Of a DNA stretch of 64,000 nucleotides, positions 43,501-52,500 are shown one piece after another. A program made the translations under genes and the position numbers. Under the pieces are notes generated by a model. It was not told the origin of the DNA. It made no database searches and worked only from the letters and a program-made list of their open reading frames with translations. Origin of the DNA: Atherinomorus stipes (lineage: Eukaryota; Chordata; Actinopteri; Atheriniformes; Atherinidae); contig JALJCO010008701.1 of assembly GCA_023101725.1 (NCBI GenBank), positions 186,001 to 250,000 on the forward strand, given 5' to 3'. How positions within the stretch are numbered: position 1 is the stretch's first letter; each line of letters opens with the position of its first letter.

Positions 43501-46500
43501 GCAGAAGGAAGACGGAGCAGGTCAAACCAAAATTTGGATTAGATACGAGGGATCAGCCACAGTCTCACAGGCTCAAACAGACGAAGAGCAACGTGGAGTA
43601 CAGTGAGAACTTATCAGTGTTTGGGGAATCCTGTCAAATTCCTACAACAAACCATTTGTTGAAAATGGACCAACCTCATCAGACTGCTGTGTATAAGATG
43701 CCATTCAGACGTGAACTGCTTTTCATTCATCTGGTCGCAACAGAACTGCTGCTATTTTTGTTTTTTCTTGTCTTTTTCTTTACCACAAAACCAAAAGTCA
43801 TGGGAAGACTGTAACTGTGGAAGGACTTACAAAGCTTTGTGTGGTACTGTACAGTAGTTTCTCATCAGGAAAGAGAAAATGTTCTCAGGTGAAGTAAACG
43901 CAACGTTTTTCTAGGGGTTGACAATTAATCAAATTTTGATTGTGATTTCGATTTTGCCTTCTCATGATCACAAAAACACTGTAATCGAAGAAAAACAATG
44001 TCGCGTGTAACACCGCGTGTATGTAAATGCTACATGCTACTATTCGTTCATCACTGGAGCCCGGTGAATCCTGAAGTGAACAGAATGGTGGCGTTACAGG
44101 AGGCAAACTGCAGAGAGTATAGAACAGGAATGCATGTAGACTGGGTATTCATTTTTTATTGCTATCATTATCTTAATATATTATTATTATCTTACTCCTT
44201 TATTTGTTTCTAATTGATTTCAGTTGTATTTTTTTTTATTATATTTGAGGTTGAGCTTTGGTGGTTCAATATACAGTTTTTTTTTTTTTTTAAATCAATG
44301 AATAATCATATATATTAAACGTGATTTCAATATTAATCAAAATAATCATGATTATTATTTTTTCTATAATCATCCAGCCCTACGTTTTTCTAAACTTGAT
44401 TGCAGCTGCAATGAAATTATGTTATGAAAGTATAACACTTTCTGTTCAGTAAGTTCAAACATGTAAAAACATGATATTTTCAGCTGTTTCCATTTAACAA
44501 TGTTAATTTTACACATCTAAGCATTGGTATGCTAATATTAATTATTATGCTGATGCTACTTGTGAGAAAACCATGACTATAGAAGTGTTACCATTTTTTC
44601 TTTATGTTTTTTTTTCTTGCTTAAAGGCGCTATAGAAGATGTTTTGGCATTTCAGAAATCCGAGACCGTTAGCGAGTTTTTGAATAATGCGCATGCACAA
44701 GACCAACCTGCTAGATTCACAGCTCCCTTCTTCGGCCACAGAACAACGTGCACGAGCCACTCCGGTATTTAGCAGACAGCAGGTACAGATTCTCCCATCA
44801 TGCCACAAATGCAAGTTAATGGAATGTCGTTGTCTAAATGCTAGCAGAATGATGTTAGCTACCTGCTGTAAACGTCAGACATGTGTGCGCAGCTTCCGGG
44901 TCGCAGCATTACTCTCAACATTCAATCACTCTCATTGATCAGTCTCGCCTATTATCCATTCTTACTGCAGTTGTAAAAGAACAAATGAAAAATGTAAGGA
45001 ATGCAGAGATGATTGGCAGATGTTTTTTCAGCCCCATTACTTTCAAAGCTGATGTATAATAATATTTATATATTCAAAGCTTTTAATTAATCATAGCCTA
45101 TGGAGTAATGAACCCAATTTTAACGAATATTGCAAAAATTGTTGAAAGAAACATCTTCTATAACGCCTTTAAATGGCAACTATTCTGCATGCAGCTCTTT
45201 CTGTGTTTTACAGGGAAATCTGCATAAAGAGTGAGGACACTCCCAGAGAAATGACCAATGTCTGATTTAAAGTCATTAATGTTAAATAGCTAAAATCTGA
45301 TAACGGCTGGGAAGGGAGTCACAAGTGACACCGATAATGTTCAGCTGCAATCAGATTAATGCTGGTTTTCAAGATGTTCCTACTTTAACACACCTGACTC
45401 AGGCTCATTAGCAGGCTTGCAAAGAACTTGATACGCAGTTCAGTTGATCTGAGGCTACGTTCACACAGTGACGATCAGAAGAGAAGACGCAAAAGTGGCG
45501 TCTCGCCTTCATCTTTTTATCCACGTTCACACAAGCATTGTCATGGAGAAATCTGCGTGCATACGTGGACTCAAGTGTGTCCGCCATGTCATGCGCATGC
45601 GTACAATCGTTCGTCTCTCTTCGCTTCAAAATCAAAACAACTATGGCGGCTGCAAGGAGGAACTTTGTGTGGATAGATGAGGAGGTAGAATGACTTCTCC
45701 AAACGACACTCAATAGGGGATTATCACGCTTCCGTGTTCCGGTTTCCGGAAGTTGAAACATCTGAAGCTTCCTCTTCCGGGCCAGGAATGGCTCAATGTT
45801 GCTGCTCTGTTCCATTGTGTACATCTAATAAACAACGCCAGCCGTACCTAAGTTTTCATGGATTCTCAACTAAAAAGACACTAAGGAAGAAGTGGATGAA
45901 AGCGATTTGTCGGAGTGAAGGACCAAAACTTATAATAAAACAAGATTGCACGTATGTCTGTAGTCGGCACTTCAATGATGCAAACTACACCACAGCTAGT
46001 GTTAGCAAGCTCGTGTTAGCTGACGTTACCAACTTTTCGCTTGTGAAAACATACAAGCGTCTGAAAACTGGGTCTGTACCCTCCCGCTTCCAGTGGATCA
46101 ACTGGGGACTGCCAAAAAAAGGAGACGCTTTCAGATGCTTGTGTGTTTTCAGCCGCACAAAGTTAGGCACGTCATCGAGCTGGCTAATGCTAGCCTGCCA
46201 ACACGACTGTGCAGACTGCCGGCTACAAACAAACGTGTGTCGTTTTATTATAAAGTTCGGTCCTTCGCCGCGGCGAATCGGTCATTTTAATCCACTTCTT
46301 CCTTAGCATCACTTCAGTCTGGAATGAAAACTTGGCATTGGCGTTTATCCGATTAACAAAGTTTAAAGTTTAGTAGTAGTCAGCGGACTACTGTTAGCAG
46401 GTTAGCATTAGCCAGCTCGATAACGTAACTAACTTTGTGCGGCTGAAAACACACAAGCATCTGAAAGCGTCTCCTTTCTTGGCAGTCCCCAGTTGTTCCA

Positions 46501-49500
46501 CTGGAAACGGGGGGTACAGACCCAATTTTCAGATGCTTGTGTGTTTTAAGACGCACAATGTTAAGTACGTCAGTAAACGCTAGCTGGCTAATGCTAGCAT
46601 GCTGTGAAGTGCCGGTGTTGTGCCCCACCGGCGACAAACAAACGTGTGTTTTATTATAAAGTTCGGCCCTTCACCGCGGCGAATTGATCGCTTTGATCCA
46701 CTTCTTCCTTAGTATCATTTCAGTCTAGAATGAAAACTTGAGTATGTTTGGAGTTTATCCGATTTAAACAGTATAACAGAGCAGGAACGGCTGTCGTTAA
46801 CATGGCCCGGAAGAGGAAGTGCCAAAATCCGGGAACTTCCGGTAAGCGTGATAATCCCCCATAACAAGCTCTTAACGTGGAGATCCGCTGGGCTTAGGTA
46901 GACCGACATTGTTGTTTTTCCTGTATTGTGTGACGTCATGCGCATGCCACGTGAGCACGGCGTCAGTAGTTCTGTGGGTCCACAATCATTTCTGCGTTTT
47001 TGACCGTGCAGACGAGGGCGCAACAGCGTTGCGTCCTCAGGAATTCCACTTTGGAACGAGTCTTCAGATTTTTGCGTCTTCAACCCAGAATAACGCCGTT
47101 GCCGTGTGAACGAAAGGCACTTCTGATGAAATAGTTTGCCGTTTCTACCCGAAATCGTCCTCATGTGAACGGCCCCTGAATCAGGTGTGGTGGAACTGGA
47201 AACCTGGAATACATGCAGGGCAGGGGTCCCTGAGGAGCAGGATTGAAAAACCCTGCCCTATGACATTTGTTCAGTCGTCTGAATGTATTGCTTATATTAG
47301 GAAACCGTAGGTTGGAGCCTGATGACTTCACCGTCAACTTTCAGGACAAACCCTCCAAGCTGTTAATGTTTACTTCAGGGTAATAAAGTCCACCCACATT
47401 GGTTTTGATCAAAATGGTGTGAATGTGGCCAGTTCCTTAGAGAGCACGAAGGTTCTGAGACTCCAAAATAGAGCAGGTGTCAGAACCAGAACTGTGTCTG
47501 TGTGAAAGCCCCCACATGTTTCCTGTGTTGTAATTGGAGTTAATTTATCTCATGAATCACAGTAATTAAAGAGAGCAATTGCTCTTAAATCATTAATCAG
47601 TTCATGCCAGTTAGATACAGTTGTGCTTGAAAGTTTACATACACTCCCATTTTAAGACAGAAAAAAAACAGCTGCCGGTGAAAGTTGAAATTGACAAAAA
47701 TAATAATAAATAAAAATTATGTGAACATAATGACATTGATTTTGTATTGTGGTTCAACAGAAATATAAAAACAAACAAAAATAAAAAATAAAACAAGTAA
47801 ACAAACATGATGGGGCTCCTGAGCTAAAACTTTGTTGAGGCAATCTCTGCAATCAAGTGTTTTCTGTAATGTTCAATAAAACCCCTGCACCTGTTGACAG
47901 GTATTTTGACCGACTCTTCAGGAGCGAGGTGCTTTAATTTGTCTGGGACAATTTTGTTTGTTTTTTCAAAAATATTTTTTAAAACAAAAATTCAAAATCA
48001 ATATTTTATTTTACTAACTTACAATTTATTTCTTTATTTATTATTACTTTTTTCAGTTTCTTGAATTTAAATTACTATAGTAAATTTAGCCTTCCTTTAA
48101 TGGGAGGCTATGTAAACTTTAAAGCACAACTGTAAATGTGATTACATTCAGGAACTATCAGGAGGCACACAAGTTTCTGAGATTTAACAGTCTAGTACTG
48201 GTTCCATAGAAACATGACAGATCAGCTTTGTATACGTGGTGCTGGTTTTGCTGAGTAGACAAAGCAGGCAAGAGTTTTAAAAAAGTCAATCAGACAAAAA
48301 CATAATTAACTTTTTCCACCATTCTGACATTAAGTCACTTTAAAGTGCAGATGACACATTTTTGACATTTTTTGCCATGTTTTACAGACTAAAACGTCCT
48401 TCATGATGATCTATATAACATAAACAAGCGCAGCTGCATAGATGAGTTATTAGAAAACATCGCTGCTTTTCTGACCAGACTGTGGCGCTGTGAGCCGAAA
48501 CCGGATATGACGTCTGCGAGAGTACTCTTCTTCGCTGCTTATTTTACATTGAAGTGGCTTCATTGCAGTTTTTAAGCTCCTTTTATAGTTTTACAGAAAA
48601 ACAGTAACGACTCAGCCTTCAAGTTGTGTTGACAGTTAATGGTTAAAAGCTCGTAATTGCAGCATTAGTTTATTTAGGTTTTCTACAGATTCTGAATTTT
48701 ATTGTGAAGAGGATAAGGAAAAGCAGATCGGAGTCGTACCTATGAGTCTTACTCACCGGTAAACAGGCAGCAACCAGACCTCTGCTCGTCTACAGCATCT
48801 GTTTGCTGAAACTTCAGGAACCAGCGTGTTGAAACTTCTAACACAATGAAACTTCGATCATCTCCCCGGAAATCTACTTTTTCATCCATCGTTGCTTCAT
48901 CACATCGGTCATACAGCTCCTGCTATCGGCAGAGACCTGCTGCTCGGTTATATGAGGATGTCTCCGGTCATCAGATCTCCTCTAGCTGCTTTCAAAGCTG
49001 CACCCTTTCCTCCATCTTCATCCTTATAAACGGGAACTATTTAAAACTCCACTGGAACCATGTAAGTTGTTATCTTCTCATTTTTTAAAGGCTAATTATT
49101 TACCGCGGCTCTAGTGTATGTCAAACTCCTTTGTGGGTCTGTTGTCTGTTTTTTGTTGTTCCGGGTCGCTCCTTACAGTTCCGATTCCCTCTGTGTGGTC
49201 TTGCAGGCTTTTATCTGAACCAGTGGAGCTGAGGCTGGAGACAGACTGTAGGGAGTTGGCTACAGTTCTACTCCGGTTCTAGCTTGTAAAATGTGATTTC
49301 CCCAAATTCCTCATCATTATCACATTTTTCTGAACTGGCTGATGATCCCACCGCACAATCCAGTTCCAATCTAGCTGTTCTGGAGCATCTTTCATGTTTT
49401 CCACGGCTTAGATTATACATGTAACTCAATGGGCGGACCGCAACTCTGTACCGTCGCTGACGTCACAACATGGTGGCTCGTTTCACGATTGAAAAGCTAT

Positions 49501-52500
49501 TAGCCTTTAGCCGAGCCTCCTAAACATTGGATATTAACGTAAATACACGTCTGATTAACTTCTAACTGCACAGAACTACTTACTTTGTCTTGCTGTGTTG
49601 TTGTATGGCAAAGTTACTTGAAGTTAAGGTCGTGTCATCAGCACTTTAAAGTTGCTTTTTCTTTTTCAAATGTGATTATCTGGTAAAAAAAATAACACAT
49701 TGGGAAGACACAAACATAATGCGGGCTGGCTGCATTTAAAGAGGTCTGTGTGTTTTTATATTCTTTGACTATTCATATGATCAGTATGTGCTACATGGAT
49801 GTGTAAAATGCAAGTTAACAATATGAGCAAACATAGCAATATCCCCTACACATGTCTTTCTTTCTGGTGTCATGTGATCTATTCACTCCTCTGTGTGCTC
49901 TCAAAGGCAGTGTGGGCTGACAACAGAGGGCTTTCAAGGGTAATCAATTTAATTTTGACAGCGGAGTGCAAGTAGACTAACCAGCAGCCTACTCAGGCAG
50001 CACAAACTCACTGACACAGGGTCATGTGAAAAAGGGCCAGACTGAACACCAGAAGTAAACAAAACAAGGTGAACATAGAAAACATGGAGGTTTACCCTAT
50101 TTGCTCAGTTTATTCAGCTGAAATTGAAGCAGAGATAAAACACTTAAGGCCTTGAAGCCAAAGTGGATTAAAAAAAGTTGCCTCAAGATCAAAGACCTGC
50201 TTGTTTCCCGAACATGTCTGCAGTCGTGCCACACCACAAACAGATATCGGCAGAATACAGCTGAATTCACGCTATAAAAAAGGCAGTCATTGTTAACCCC
50301 TACTTAGGCAAGGGTCTTGAGTACACATTTCTAAAAAACTGATGATATACTATCATACCAAACCACACACCCCTCAAAGTATTTGATCTTTTCTGTACAT
50401 GTAAAACAGAAAGTGAGATAAGGGTTGTGTAAAGCCTACTTGATGTCATAAAATTTCAGTTTGAGTGAACTTGAAAACTACAAACTGTGTCCAAATAAGA
50501 TACTGTACTCAGATTGACATTTCCACACATCTTTTAGCTAATCTGCATTTCCATAACATAAAGTTCACAGCTGTGTGTTAATATAACATCAAAGGATTAT
50601 TTTTGAGCTTTTGTGAGAGTTAAAGCCTGATCTTTATCATCTGCTTTATGTAAGGAGTCATTTTCACTGGAATCTTTTGCTTTCATAATTGTACTCATGG
50701 TTACTTTTGCTCACTCTCAGAGACATTGCAAGCTACTTAAACTACAATAACATTAAAGCAATTTCCATATAAAACAATTCTGAGCAAATTCAAACCAGTA
50801 TCCAATGAATAACTGAACAACTGCATGACGAGCTGTGACTGCTGCAGGACACCCAGTACCGGTGCAGAGCACAGCAGCACTGTTTCTGTACACACTGATA
50901 AGAGCTGCAGCTGCCTCTGTACTGTTGACATGCTGTTTAATCTACACAGCAACTGCAGACAATATGCTGCACAGCCTCTGAATTACACTCTTAGGCACAC
51001 ACACCTTAATTGGAAAGGAACAACCATATCTCATTAAGCAGTGAGGTCAAAATCAGCTCTAAGGTGCAGGATGTTTAGTTTAACACTCCGTAGTAAGGCT
51101 GACGTCAAGCCGCCCACTACAGGAAATGAAAGAGGTCTGATAAAGAAGACCATCCTCTGTGATGCGTACTTCAAGTAAATTAGGTGCTGGTGTGATTGTA
51201 TTAGTTCCAGCAAGGTGTCGGCAAGGTGATAATGGAATTACCTAGAAAATACCAACCAAATATCAGATTCAGAGACCTAAATAACTTTGAATATTTTCTT
51301 TTATGTGCGGGATTAAACTTTACAACTATGATTATTAATATTTGTTTGCTTGGTTTGGAGCTGTTATATACATCCAGTACATCACAATACAAATATGACA
51401 TTCTGAATAACTTAAAAACACACAATAATCCAGATCACAGCCGTCAGTCTAAAGGCCACTGTTTCTTCTGAGTGCTTCAAGTGACATGAGCTGTGCAGCC
51501 TCCTCTCTGTTTCTTAACAGCCATGAGGAAACTTGCAGCTGCGCAAAAAGTTACTTCAAGCTTCACTTCACGTGCAGTGTTTTGTAATAACTTACTGGTT
51601 TCCAGATTGCATAGGGCAGTGTATGCTGTATCCAGTCTGCTGAGAGAAGGATCCCCAGGAACCAGAAGAGGCATATATTGAAGTCTAAAACACACAAAAG
51701 GATAGTCAGGCTTTTTTTCTCTTTACAGCTTTCTCGATACTTACAAATTGAATAATTGGATGCAAGGGTTATCATTTCCAGTGCATCGTTCTGATCAAAC
51801 TATGAATAATACAGTAGTTCTTTAAACTTTTGTTACAATTCCTCAGAACTACATAATGTCTGTAGTTGACTAAGAGGAGTGTGTTGGCCTTATTTGTTCC
51901 TCTTTGACTATGAGAAGGGTTTAAAGGGTTGCTTCAGCTAAACAGAAGAAAAAAAAAAAGCACAGTGATGATAGTTTCACTTTCGTATGCAGAGTTTTTG
52001 AGAAATTCTCCAGAATTTCAATCACTAGTATATTACAACAGAGGTGTGGAGAACTTATTTCCTGTGATTAATATTTTTTGGTACTGTTTATTTGTTTGAG
52101 GACACTTTAAATTAAACGTCTGGTTTCAAATCTATTTCTTATGTCACACCAAAATTTAAATTCCATTCTGCTTTAGTTACAGAATAATAAAGATATAAAG
52201 AAAACCTCAAATATAAACTGAGTGAATGCCTAGATACTTCCAGGAGTTAGTAAGGGAAAATTTGGTGGCATTACCTCCAAATTTTTACTGTCTTCTCCAC
52301 AGAATTCTGAATAACTCCACCAATAGGATCACTTCATCTTTTTTTCTCTCTATATATATATTTGTATGTAAGCAACTTTAGAGGACTGTTATTAAACAAA
52401 GGCCACATAAATAGTTGTAATGGTTTAAAGGGTTGTGTCTTTACTTTATATCTTAATTAAGCTCAGTGTTTACCTTCAGGGGAAATTAAAGGGCCAATGC

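Larger units (their letters stand above)
45448..47179. mobile_element. middle element with Myb/SANT-like relic, interrupted by THAP foldback
   Basis: Inverted ends TCTGAGGCTACGTTCACAC and (right, inverted) TCAGGGGCCGTTCACATG; GAAGACGC and TTTTGCGTC-like repeats lie further in. A plus-strand frame from 45643 reads [16 protein letters not shown], then a TGA, then LLQTTL, and is cut by the inner element at 45716. This resembles the Myb/SANT-like proteins carried by Harbinger-type transposons. Family assignment is inference. Confidence 0.5.
45370..47263. mobile_element. outermost hAT-type MITE split by later insertions
   Basis: Left fragment (about 45370-45447) has ACACACCTGACTCAGG and GAACTTGATACGCAGTTCAG; right fragment (47180-47263) has TCAGGTGTGGTGG, GGGCAGGGGTCCCTGAGGAG and TTGAAAAACCCTGCCC. 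Together they form one MITE of the CAGGGGT family, interrupted between 45447 and 47180. The left terminus is eroded. Confidence 0.5.
41681..51595. other. intron 2 (9.9 kb), transposon-rich
   Basis: Holds six of the listed elements, including the nested THAP stack. No phase-compatible sbno2 exon other than exon 2 was found. Stretches 41690-43900 and 49650-51590 show nothing beyond short chance open frames. Confidence 0.55.

Noticed and set aside
45408..45824. 138-codon minus-strand frame
   Set aside because: It spans the junction of two transposons (middle element and THAP foldback), so it cannot be a real gene.
51477..51775. Two longer open frames across sbno2 exon 2
   Set aside because: They are in the other two frames; the exon's splice sites and the phases of exons 1 and 3 require the third frame.
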